Origin: Candidatus Aminicenantota bacterium
GTDB taxonomy: Bacteria; Acidobacteriota; Aminicenantia; Aminicenantales; Aminicenantaceae
NCBI GenBank assembly: GCA_030617525.1
Contig: JAUWVG010000147.1
Location: forward strand, 1 to 6,425
Direction: 5' to 3'
DNA: 6,425 nt
The translations under genes were made by a program, and so were the position numbers. The notes under the pieces were generated by a model that saw nothing but the letters and a program-made list of their open reading frames with translations, did no database searches and was not told the origin of the DNA. Positions 1 to 6,274 of this stretch are shown here, in pieces. Positions within the stretch are counted from its first letter, which is position 1; every line of letters begins with the position of its first letter.

Positions 1-141
1 TGCTGGAACGGGGATCACACCCAGCCAAACGCCATTTCGCGCCTGCGCTACCACCAGATGTTTGCCCCGAAGATCGTAGAACGCATCCTCAAATCCGCTC
101 CGCGGGGTGCTGACCTCACTTCCTGGCGCTATTCAAAATAA
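1..141 (+). CDS. C-terminal fragment of an unrecognised protein
   Basis: Frame 1 is open from the first base to a TAA at 139-141, giving 46 residues that end in DLTSWRYSK; the start lies outside the window. The fragment is basic and partly helical, with no membrane segment. The stretch MFAPKIVERIL (residues 20-30) faintly recalls the 'FAPxIVExIL' segment near the C-terminus of some large serine recombinases. That is from memory, over too few residues to assign a function. G+C is about 57% by hand count (about 60% over the first 120 bases), clearly above the genes that follow, so this gene may have a different origin. It could also be a degenerate remnant. A hairpin follows 6 bases after its stop, so it is probably not part of the downstream operon. 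Confidence 0.5.
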   Translation, partial: CWNGDHTQPNAISRLRYHQMFAPKIVERILKSAPRGADLTSWRYSK

Positions 142-147
142 TATTAC

Positions 148-176
148 TTCTTCCTCTAGTGGGGTGAGAGGAGGAG
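148..176 (+). terminator. Hairpin after the upstream gene, possible terminator
   Basis: Bases 148-157 can pair with 167-176 around a 9-base loop. There are ten pairs: the inner six (TCCTCT with AGAGGA) are perfect and two of the outer four are G-T wobbles. It starts 6 bases after the preceding stop codon, where a terminator would sit. It lacks a downstream T-tract (ttcaaat follows), so it may only be a 3'-end stabiliser, and efficient intrinsic termination is doubtful. Confidence 0.3.
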
Positions 177-190
177 TTCAAATATCACCC

Positions 191-218
191 TTGATTTCAT
201 CTCCTGCGGCGATAGTAT
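191..218 (+). promoter_or_regulatory. Possible sigma-70-type promoter for the c-di-GMP operon
   Basis: TTGATT (191-196) and TAGTAT (213-218) each match four of six positions of the -35 and -10 consensus and are 16 bases apart. Transcription would start near 225, leaving a leader of about 48 bases before the ATG at 273. This is the best-placed candidate in the 131-base spacer, but matches this loose arise often by chance, and an unlisted sigma factor could be used instead. No c-di-GMP riboswitch core was recognised in the leader. Confidence 0.25.
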
Positions 219-272
219 GGCGGAGGAGATTCTGAGAAGATACATCCGAAAACTTACTATAAAGGCATAACT

Positions 273-1199
273 ATGGCCAAAAAATTACCTGTCATTTCAA
301 AAAGCTTACGCTTTAGGCTTTGGATTATCATTTTTCTCTCTTCGCTTTTTCTCATGTATTCCTCTTTGAGCGATTCTTTTGTCAATTTTTTGACCAAATT
401 GGGTATAGACATGAGCGAAAAAGGCATTCTAGCTATTGGTATGGTTGTCATCCTGTTCATCTCTCTCTTTGGCCTCGGTTTACTCGAAAAGGCCTACTAT
501 ACAAACAAAAAAGAAGAAGACGATAAAACATCGGAGACCTCTCCATCGAATTCGATCAAAGCCGACTCGGGTATTATTCATCAAATCCTCAATGAAAAAC
601 TTACCCATCTTCAGGACAAACTCGAACAGGTCAGCCAACACTCGCATTCACTGCATGGAGAGAACGAAACTCTTGTGCGGTTGGCGGCCAAGGACGGTCT
701 CACAGGACTCTACAATCATGCGTATATCAAGGAAAGGCTAAAACAGGAGCTCTATCGCTGTCAGCGGTACGATCATCCTCTCAGTCTTCTGATGATCGAT
801 ATCGACGATTTCAAATCAATCAATGACAACTACGGTCACGTTGTCGGAGACAGAGTGCTAAAAACTCTATCCATGTTGATGCAGGAAATCATCAGGCCGT
901 CCGACATCCTCGGGCGCTACGGCGGTGAGGAATTTCTCGCTATCCTTCCTCAGACAAACAGCGAAAATTCATTTGCCGTGGCCGAACGCATCCGGGAGAA
1001 TATCGAATTTTATGAATTCGAAGTCCACCCTTCTAAAAATAAAATCTCTCAGGTCACGGTAAGTATCGGCCTCTGCGCTTATCCCGATCACGGTCAGACT
1101 CCCGAAGATTTGATCGCCTTTGCCGACGAATCTCTCTACGCAGCAAAAAGAGAGGGGAAGAATAGAGTTACCATTTTCCATGCTGTTGCTCCCTCATAA
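273..1199 (+). CDS. Membrane-anchored GGDEF diguanylate cyclase
   Basis: Predicted to make cyclic di-GMP from two GTP at the inner face of the membrane. The 308-residue protein has two hydrophobic segments, about residues 16-33 and 51-71, separated by a short loop. A charged linker (72-100) and a likely coiled coil (about 101-136) follow. The GGDEF domain fills about 137-304. Seen in it are the DGLTGLYN entry motif (141-148), the metal-binding aspartate region MIDIDDF (174-180), N184 and D185, the active-site GGEEF (217-221), VSIGL (263-267) and the closing SLYAAKREGKNRV (287-299). An RxxD inhibitory site (R208-D211) lies five residues before GGEEF, so product feedback inhibition is expected. 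There is no recognisable periplasmic or cytosolic sensor domain, so input probably comes through the membrane hairpin or a partner. The ATG at 273 has AAAGG (261-265) seven bases upstream. First gene of a three-gene operon, 32 bases before the next. The catalytic assignment is secure; the signal sensed is unknown. Confidence 0.95.
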   Translation: MAKKLPVISKSLRFRLWIIIFLSSLFLMYSSLSDSFVNFLTKLGIDMSEKGILAIGMVVILFISLFGLGLLEKAYYTNKKEEDDKTSETSPSNSIKADSGIIHQILNEKLTHLQDKLEQVSQHSHSLHGENETLVRLAAKDGLTGLYNHAYIKERLKQELYRCQRYDHPLSLLMIDIDDFKSINDNYGHVVGDRVLKTLSMLMQEIIRPSDILGRYGGEEFLAILPQTNSENSFAVAERIRENIEFYEFEVHPSKNKISQVTVSIGLCAYPDHGQTPEDLIAFADESLYAAKREGKNRVTIFHAVAPS

Positions 1200-1231
1200 G
1201 GAGTCAGGGGAAAAACTCAGAATAAAGTATT

Positions 1232-3037
1232 ATGCTTGCAGAAAACTCGACTAAAAAAAACCTTGATGAAATCCCTGGGGTTTCCACTCCTGAACAAATC
1301 GAAAGTGATAAAGTTAAGGATATCATCCAGTCCCTGATCAAAGCCTATTCGGCCTTGAAAATTTATCCCATCGAAAATCCAGCCGTAATTAATTCCACTA
1401 TGGTTTTTTCCAACAAATTAATAGATTTTTTGAGGGAATACGAAGAAATGAGAATCGGCATTCAAGAATTTTCCCTCACTTTTAATGAAGAAATCCTCCA
1501 TTCGGATGGAGAAAAAAAGAAAAGCCTCCCCTTTCTTCTCTATAAGGACGGGATGCGCGAGCTCTCGTTTCATGAGGGATTAGATCTCGAAGAAATTGGA
1601 GATTTTCTCGAGACTATAAAAATAAATGCCGATTTACCTGAAGAGGAAAGCGATATTATCAATTCGCTTTGGGAAAATGATTTTGCCCACATCCGTTATT
1701 TTGCCCTGGATGAATTCCTGGACAAGAACATTGGGGGCAGCAACACAGGAAATGATTTAATCCCGGAGAAGGACATTCTTTCAACTGGCAAGATAAAACT
1801 CACTCAAAAAGACAAAGAAGACATTAACAAACGTATGGAAATTCTTGCTGTCGATCCGGGAAATGATCTCACAGAAGGGCTGAACACAACCCTTTCCAAA
1901 GAAAACAAAGTTACAGAGGCGGCTGCCATCACAAAAGGTGATTTTCCGGAAATTGAAAGGTTGGTGGCCGATGATCGGGAGAATTCCCGTATCAGAGAAC
2001 TTATCACACTGTTGTTTGAAGTTTTATTTCTTGAGGACCGCAAAGATCAATTCTCGGAAACTCTTAATGTGCTTGATTTGTGCCTCCAGGATACAATCGA
2101 AAAGGCTAACTTCTCTCAGGCTTCGCTCATCCTGAATCAGATATTAGAGATAAAGGATGCTGTTCCCGAACAGGCCAGTGAGAAGCTGCTGTTACTGGAT
2201 AGTATCATCAAAAAAGCCAAGAACACGCCAGCAATCAAAGAGCTGGAACAACTTTTTAATAATGGGAAAATCGAAGATCTTGATCCTTTTCTTGAATATA
2301 TTCACCTTTTATGCCCCGAATCTATTCCCACCGTAATCAACATCTGGGAAAAGACAGAAGATCTCAATATCAAGAGCAGCATATCTTTTCTTCTTCAGGA
2401 AATCGGCGAGAAGCACATCGAGACTCTTGTCGAATTCGCTCAGAACGGCCATGCCTCACTGGCAAGGGAAATCATTGCTATTCTGGGAAAAATCAATAAA
2501 ACTCATTCTCTCCCGTTTCTAAAAATGTTTTCAATCCATAAGGACAAATCCATCCGACTGGAAACCATTCAAGCCTTAAAAAATATTCATGACAAGGATG
2601 GAGACGAAATTCTTCTCGACTTGCTTTTAGATAAAGAAGAGCAAATCAGAATAGCGGCCGTCACCAGCCTGAATTACTTTGGTAATCCCACAGCAGTGAG
2701 TCGGATAAGCAACGTCATAGCAAAAAAGGATTTTGACAAAAAAAGCCCGGCTGAAAAAAGAATATTTCTAGATTACTGTGCTCAGAACTCCAACAATGAG
2801 ATCACTCATCTGTTCCATTCCATTTTGAAAAAAAGGAGCCTCTTTTTTTCCAAGAAAGCCCTTACGACCAGGCTCTGTGTTGTGGCCGCATTAGAAACTA
2901 TGGCCACTCCAGAAGCGGTGACTATCCTCAAAGAAGGATCTCTTTTAAGGAAAACACGGATTAGAAAAGCCTGTAAGTTTGCACTCAGGAAGCTGGCCGC
3001 CAGGCACAGCCAATATCGAGAGGTCAAGGTTATATAG
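1232..3037 (+). CDS. HEAT-repeat protein with N-terminal domain shared with the HD-GYP neighbour
   Basis: A 601-residue soluble protein with no signal peptide or membrane segment and no visible enzyme motif; probably a scaffold or regulatory partner. Residues about 28-163 form an N-terminal domain with ALKIYPIENPAV (41-52), SLPFLLYKDGMRELSF (98-113) and a final FALDEFLD (157-164). I recall similar N-termini on HEAT-repeat proteins of Geobacter-like bacteria. A polar linker (165-240) and a helical middle (250-330) follow. Helical HEAT/Armadillo-type repeats lie at about 405-420, 438-454, 468-484, 544-560 and 574-590, for example DKSIRLETIQALKNI (438-452) and KEEQIRIAAVTSLNYFG (468-484). The ATG at 1232 is the first possible start, since an in-frame TAA lies at 1223-1225. 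Its ribosome site is weak: a strong AAGGAG (1198-1203) is 28 bases away, too far for normal use. It sits between the GGDEF gene and the HD-GYP gene, 1 base from the latter, which implies coupled expression. A run of eight A at codons 8-10 is a possible slippage site. The HEAT call is firm, the role inferred. Confidence 0.85.
   Translation: MLAENSTKKNLDEIPGVSTPEQIESDKVKDIIQSLIKAYSALKIYPIENPAVINSTMVFSNKLIDFLREYEEMRIGIQEFSLTFNEEILHSDGEKKKSLPFLLYKDGMRELSFHEGLDLEEIGDFLETIKINADLPEEESDIINSLWENDFAHIRYFALDEFLDKNIGGSNTGNDLIPEKDILSTGKIKLTQKDKEDINKRMEILAVDPGNDLTEGLNTTLSKENKVTEAAAITKGDFPEIERLVADDRENSRIRELITLLFEVLFLEDRKDQFSETLNVLDLCLQDTIEKANFSQASLILNQILEIKDAVPEQASEKLLLLDSIIKKAKNTPAIKELEQLFNNGKIEDLDPFLEYIHLLCPESIPTVINIWEKTEDLNIKSSISFLLQEIGEKHIETLVEFAQNGHASLAREIIAILGKINKTHSLPFLKMFSIHKDKSIRLETIQALKNIHDKDGDEILLDLLLDKEEQIRIAAVTSLNYFGNPTAVSRISNVIAKKDFDKKSPAEKRIFLDYCAQNSNNEITHLFHSILKKRSLFFSKKALTTRLCVVAALETMATPEAVTILKEGSLLRKTRIRKACKFALRKLAARHSQYREVKVI
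3026..3030 (+). promoter_or_regulatory. Ribosome binding site that sets the HD-GYP start
   Basis: AAGGT lies eight bases before the ATG at 3039, inside the last codons of the HEAT-repeat gene, with a further GAGAGG at 3018-3023. This favours 3039 over the upstream in-frame ATG at 2979, which would place 20 residues inside the preceding gene. The ATG at 3063 is the alternative; it has a weaker AAGAG (3052-3056 region) about seven bases upstream. Confidence 0.55.
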
Positions 3038-3038
3038 A

Positions 3039-4520
3039 ATGCTCAGCCAACAAGAGAATTATATGGCTGTCGATAGCAGCAACCTGGCAAAAAAGGGTCA
3101 GGACATCCTCGTTAGGCTCACTTCGTCCATGAAAACTGCCCAGATCTACGAACTCAACAACCTGACTCTCATAAAACAGGTCAATATCCTTTTCATGTTT
3201 ATCCAGGACGCGCTCCAGAATGAAAGCGAAGCCAAACTTCAACTTCGAGAAAACACCCTGTTTTTCAACTCTGTCAGGATCAAATATGATTTTGCTACAT
3301 ATGAAAGTTTCAAATTTTTGGCCGCGGAATTCAAAAAAAAAGAAATAGGAGTCATAAGTTTTGATCCCGGGCTCATCGAAGATGAACTCAAAGCCTTCAT
3401 TGTTTTTTTTGCCAATACGCCTGAAGCAGAAGACCACCCGTTTGAAGTCTTTCAGAAGCAGCTCAAAACCCAGAAGATGGACCATGTCTTTCTGGAAAAA
3501 CTGCATCCTTTTGAAAAGCTTTCCACTCTGGAAGAAAAGGATGCAAAAAAACTTGCGCAAAAAGTTTTTTTTAAAAGCATCACACACTTGCAGGAAGTTT
3601 TTGAGCGAGAAAAGGAACAAAAAAGAGTTCATCTCAAAACAACACGCAGGCTCATGCAGTCCATCGTCAATCTCATCATCCAAGACGAAACCTTTATGGT
3701 TGGCCTGTCCAACATTAAAAATTATGATGAGTACACCCTGAATCATTCTATCAATGTCTGCGTCCTCTCTATGTGTCTCGGGAGGAGGTTGGGACTCGAC
3801 AAACACGAATTGATGGAACTGGGCATCGCATCCTTTTTTCATGATATCGGGAAACTGGAGATCCCTAAAGAAATCCTGGATAAGCCTGGCCGCTTAACCA
3901 TACAGGAAAGAGAGATCATCGAAAGACATCCCCATCTCGGTGCAGAAATTCTGGTTCGCCTCAAAGAGTTTAGTTATTTACCAGTTCGGGCATTATATGT
4001 AGCCCTGGAACATCATTTGAGGTTAGATTTATCGGGATACCCAAAGGTTTGGAAGAAAAATTCTATCAATCTCTACAGTCAAATTGTCGAAATCTGCGAC
4101 TTTTTTGACGCCGTCACCACCGACCGGCCCTATAGAAAAAGGACATTTACCAGGTATGAAGCCTTGAGTATGATGCTGGAAAAAAGTGGTGAAGAATTTA
4201 ATCCTCATCTGCTAAAAATCTTTACAAATATGGTCGGTGTATACCCAATTGGATCACTTGTCGCTCTCGATACGGGAGAGATAGGGATTGTTTCCGAAGT
4301 TCATTCCGATGTGTCGTCTCTCCTCCAGCCAAAGGTCAAACTCATCACAGACAGCCAAGGGAACAAAATTGATGGAGAAACTGTGGATCTGAGGATTCCA
4401 CAATCTGAAAAAACCGGATCAACAAGGAAAATCATAAAGTCCCTGAATCCCCAAGAATACAATATTCGGATTTCGGATTACTTCGTCGCCGAAGTCGAAC
4501 AACCTGCATTTGCGACCTAA
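3039..4520 (+). CDS. HD-GYP domain protein, predicted c-di-GMP phosphodiesterase
   Basis: Predicted to hydrolyse cyclic di-GMP in the cytoplasm, opposing the GGDEF enzyme of the same operon. Numbered from 3039 it has 493 residues. Residues about 22-126 resemble the N-terminal domain of the HEAT-repeat neighbour (TAQIYELNN at 33-41; SFKFLAAEFKKKEIGVISF at 90-108). A helical, partly coiled linker (about 155-215) follows. The HD-GYP domain spans about 225-395: H236, the HD pair H268-D269 with GK (271-272), H297, H325-H326, GYP (333-335), D354 and TDRPYRK (361-367). All core metal ligands known for the family are present. Two oddities: the usual HHE..DG.GYP reads HHLRLDLSGYP, losing the glutamate and a glycine, and about two extra residues precede the HH pair relative to my recollection of family spacing. 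A C-terminal beta-rich tail (401-455, starting YPIGSLVALDTGEIGIV) is common in this family. The start is one base after the preceding stop, suggesting translational coupling. Activity is likely but not certain given the substitutions. Confidence 0.92.
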   Translation: MLSQQENYMAVDSSNLAKKGQDILVRLTSSMKTAQIYELNNLTLIKQVNILFMFIQDALQNESEAKLQLRENTLFFNSVRIKYDFATYESFKFLAAEFKKKEIGVISFDPGLIEDELKAFIVFFANTPEAEDHPFEVFQKQLKTQKMDHVFLEKLHPFEKLSTLEEKDAKKLAQKVFFKSITHLQEVFEREKEQKRVHLKTTRRLMQSIVNLIIQDETFMVGLSNIKNYDEYTLNHSINVCVLSMCLGRRLGLDKHELMELGIASFFHDIGKLEIPKEILDKPGRLTIQEREIIERHPHLGAEILVRLKEFSYLPVRALYVALEHHLRLDLSGYPKVWKKNSINLYSQIVEICDFFDAVTTDRPYRKRTFTRYEALSMMLEKSGEEFNPHLLKIFTNMVGVYPIGSLVALDTGEIGIVSEVHSDVSSLLQPKVKLITDSQGNKIDGETVDLRIPQSEKTGSTRKIIKSLNPQEYNIRISDYFVAEVEQPAFAT

Positions 4521-4521
4521 T

Positions 4522-4541
4522 CTGGATTATTCAGTTTTTTT
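4522..4541 (+). terminator. Possible intrinsic terminator of the c-di-GMP operon
   Basis: Two bases after the operon's last stop codon, 4522-4526 pairs with 4530-4534 (five pairs, one a G-T wobble, three-base loop), followed directly by seven T residues (4535-4541). The position and T-tract fit a rho-independent terminator; the stem is short, so it may be leaky. It overlaps the last codons of the convergent aminotransferase gene. On the - strand the same hairpin has no T-tract after it, so it would serve only the operon. Confidence 0.35.
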
Positions 4542-5882
4542 GATAGCATCTTCAAAAATTTCTACGCCTTTAAGGGCTAAATCCTCCGTCAATATGAGGG
4601 GCGGAAGAAAACGGACCACATTGGAAAAATGCCCTCCAATCTCTATCAAAAGACCGTGTTGATGGCAGATTGTCCTCACCTGACTGGCTAATTCAGGCGC
4701 TGGTTCTTTGGTGGCCTTATCTTTGACAAGTTCCACTCCAAGCATTAGGCCCTTTCCCCTGGCCTCACCAATTATTTTAGAATCCTTCTCGATTTCTTTG
4801 AGCCAGACCAGCATTTTCTCTCCAAGATTAAGGGAATAGCTGGCAAGATCATTTTCCAACATGAATCTCAAAGCCGCATGACCCGCAGCAAAAGCTAAAA
4901 CATTCCCACGGAAGGTGCCGATATGTTTACCGGAAGGCCAGGTGTCGAGCTCTCTTCTATAGGCAATCCCCGAAATGGGAAGGCCAACTCCACCGAGGGC
5001 TTTGCTCATGGTCATAATATCAGGGACAATTCCAAAATGTTCAAAAGCAAACATCTTCCCTGTGCGGCAAAATCCGGCCTGGATTTCATCGACAATGAGA
5101 AGCACGCTGTGTTTCAAACAAATGTCCTTAATTAACGGGAGAAATCGATCGGGAGGCACAATAGATCCTCCCTCCCCTTGGATGGCTTCGATGATGGCCG
5201 CCGCGGGTTTGGCCACGCCCGAATGTGGATTTTCCAGGAGATAGTCAAGATATTTGGCACAGTCGATTTCACACGTCTCGGGATTTTTCCCGAAAACACA
5301 GCGGTAACAGTAGGCATAGGGAACAAAATGGACATCTGAGAGCAAAGGAAGAAAATCTTCTTTAAAAAACCGTCCGCTGGAGAGTGAAAGGGCTCCTGCT
5401 GTCATCCCGTGATAACCACCCTGGAAAGCAATCATAGCGGTCCGTTGGGAATTGTATTTGGCCAGTTTGATGGCCGCCTCTACGGCATCTGAACCTGTGG
5501 GACCCCCAAAGAAGACCTTCCCCAGAGAGTCCGGCAGGAGAGATGTGAGGACTTTGACCAAATCCGCTCGAGGAGGTGAGGGGACATCGAGAGAATGAGT
5601 GAGTCTGCCAAGCTGTTTGGACACAGCAGCCAGGACCCCGGGATTGGAATGGCCAACATTCATGACACCGGCTCCGCCAAAAAAATCGATGTAGATGTTT
5701 CCGTCAACATCTTCGACTGTCGCTCCCTTGGCCAAACTGAGGCCCATGGGTAATCCTTTTGGATAAGAGACGGCCGATCCCTCACAGGCAGATTGAAAAT
5801 CAAGCAGCTCTTTAGATTTTGGCCCTGGAGGAGTAACCTTAATAAGAGGAGCTTCCGGGAGAGACAGTTTATGGAAATCCAT
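4527..5882 (-). CDS. Class III PLP-dependent aminotransferase (or related amino-acid racemase)
   Basis: A 451-residue cytoplasmic enzyme of fold type I, full length for the family. The N-terminal PPGPKSKELLDF (18-29) and ATVEDVDGNIYIDFFGGAGV (54-73) are typical of the branch holding diaminobutyrate/2-oxoglutarate and 4-aminobutyrate aminotransferases and the class III amino-acid racemases. PLP-site residues are visible: GPTGSDAVEAA phosphate loop (127-137), QGGYHG (154-159), EAIQGEGG (232-239), VDEIQAG (264-270), Schiff-base lysine K294 in TMSKALGG, and T323 in GTFRGN. R424 (VVRFLPP) probably binds the substrate carboxylate. The segment PYAYCYRC to IDC (188-208) carries four cysteines (192, 195, 204, 208), which I recall in a subset of these enzymes. 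The exact substrate cannot be fixed from sequence. The start at 5882 is supported by AAAGG (5889-5893) six bases upstream. It is monocistronic as seen, converges on the HD-GYP gene with a 6-base gap, and has higher G+C (about 50%) than the operon. Confidence 0.95.
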   Translation of the reverse strand: MDFHKLSLPEAPLIKVTPPGPKSKELLDFQSACEGSAVSYPKGLPMGLSLAKGATVEDVDGNIYIDFFGGAGVMNVGHSNPGVLAAVSKQLGRLTHSLDVPSPPRADLVKVLTSLLPDSLGKVFFGGPTGSDAVEAAIKLAKYNSQRTAMIAFQGGYHGMTAGALSLSSGRFFKEDFLPLLSDVHFVPYAYCYRCVFGKNPETCEIDCAKYLDYLLENPHSGVAKPAAAIIEAIQGEGGSIVPPDRFLPLIKDICLKHSVLLIVDEIQAGFCRTGKMFAFEHFGIVPDIMTMSKALGGVGLPISGIAYRRELDTWPSGKHIGTFRGNVLAFAAGHAALRFMLENDLASYSLNLGEKMLVWLKEIEKDSKIIGEARGKGLMLGVELVKDKATKEPAPELASQVRTICHQHGLLIEIGGHFSNVVRFLPPLILTEDLALKGVEIFEDAIKKTE

Positions 5883-6171
5883 AGCTTGCCTTTCTAATTT
5901 ATCACTCTCCCCCCACGACCAGCAAGTCTTTTCTCAACCTGTAAGCATCCCTATTTCCTGGTTTCAAGAACGAACTCAAAAACGTGATTAGAAATCAAGT
6001 AAGAAGAAATCTGAAAAGGTGGAAGCACTCCACTCGGATTTTTAACGCCATTCCCTCGTGGTTCCTCTCGGCACTTCCGTAACTCTGCACGTATAATTTG
6101 CTCACTAAAGAGGGAATTTCCAAAAAGACGCGTACCACTTTTATTAATTCATCCCGTGCTCAGACATACAC
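5883..6171. other. Intergenic region upstream of the aminotransferase
   Basis: No credible gene is seen on either strand. Besides the aminotransferase ribosome site and possible promoter, there is a small hairpin: GTGGA (6019-6023) and TCCAC (6029-6033) around five bases, flanked by complementary AAATC (6007-6011) and GATTT (6037-6041). On the + strand this is followed by a short T run (6039-6043), terminator-like in shape, but no + strand gene is seen before it. A lone TATAAT on the + strand (6092-6097) has no acceptable -35 and no gene after it. Confidence 0.5.
5987..6015 (-). promoter_or_regulatory. Possible promoter of the aminotransferase gene
   Basis: Read on the - strand, TTCAGA (6015-6010) and TCTAAT (5992-5987) match four and five of six consensus positions and are 17 bases apart. 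Transcription would start near 5980, giving a leader of about 98 bases before the ATG at 5882. The position and spacing are good; the -35 match is weak. Confidence 0.35.
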
Positions 6172-6172
6172 T

Positions 6173-6274
6173 GAAGAATCAGGGCCAGGCCTTCCAAACA
6201 TGAAATACTTTCTACCGACTTCAATTAATATCGAGACTTGTATTCAATTTAGGAAGCCCAGGCCCTAATTCTTC
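6173..6274. repeat. Long imperfect inverted repeat, 23-bp arms, 56-nt loop
   Basis: Bases 6173-6195 are the near reverse complement of 6252-6274: 20 of 23 positions form Watson-Crick pairs. The mismatches are 6180/6267, 6187/6260 and 6190/6257. In a - strand transcript the first becomes a G-U wobble, so the RNA hairpin would be stronger on that strand. A second, inner pairing continues inside the loop (6201-6208 with 6240-6246, one bulged base). The arm at 6252-6274 overlaps the first unit of the tandem duplication, so three related copies of one motif lie within 130 bases. No T-tract follows at once on either strand, so a simple terminator is unlikely. A REP/MITE-like element or a structured RNA end are the alternatives. 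Confidence 0.7.

Noticed and set aside
217..270. 17-codon leader ORF ending 2 bases before the GGDEF start
   Set aside because: No ribosome site precedes its ATG, and the peptide shows no attenuation-type codon runs.
142..272. c-di-GMP riboswitch in the leader of the cyclase gene
   Set aside because: The conserved GEMM-type core blocks are not seen, and the leader is short.
2979..3038. Upstream in-frame ATG that would add 20 residues to the HD-GYP protein
   Set aside because: It lies wholly inside the HEAT-repeat gene, and the ATG at 3039 has a good ribosome site and sits one base after the stop.
3030..3842. Long open frame antisense to the HD-GYP gene (about 270 codons)
   Set aside because: It is phenylalanine-rich, reads as the mirror of a Lys/Glu-rich gene, has no recognisable domain, and the + strand frame has clear HD-GYP motifs.
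6092..6097. TATAAT on the + strand
   Set aside because: No acceptable -35 element at 16-18 bases and no gene downstream on that strand.
6200..6268. 22-codon + strand ORF in the loop of the inverted repeat
   Set aside because: It has no ribosome site and ends within the repeat arm; best explained by chance.
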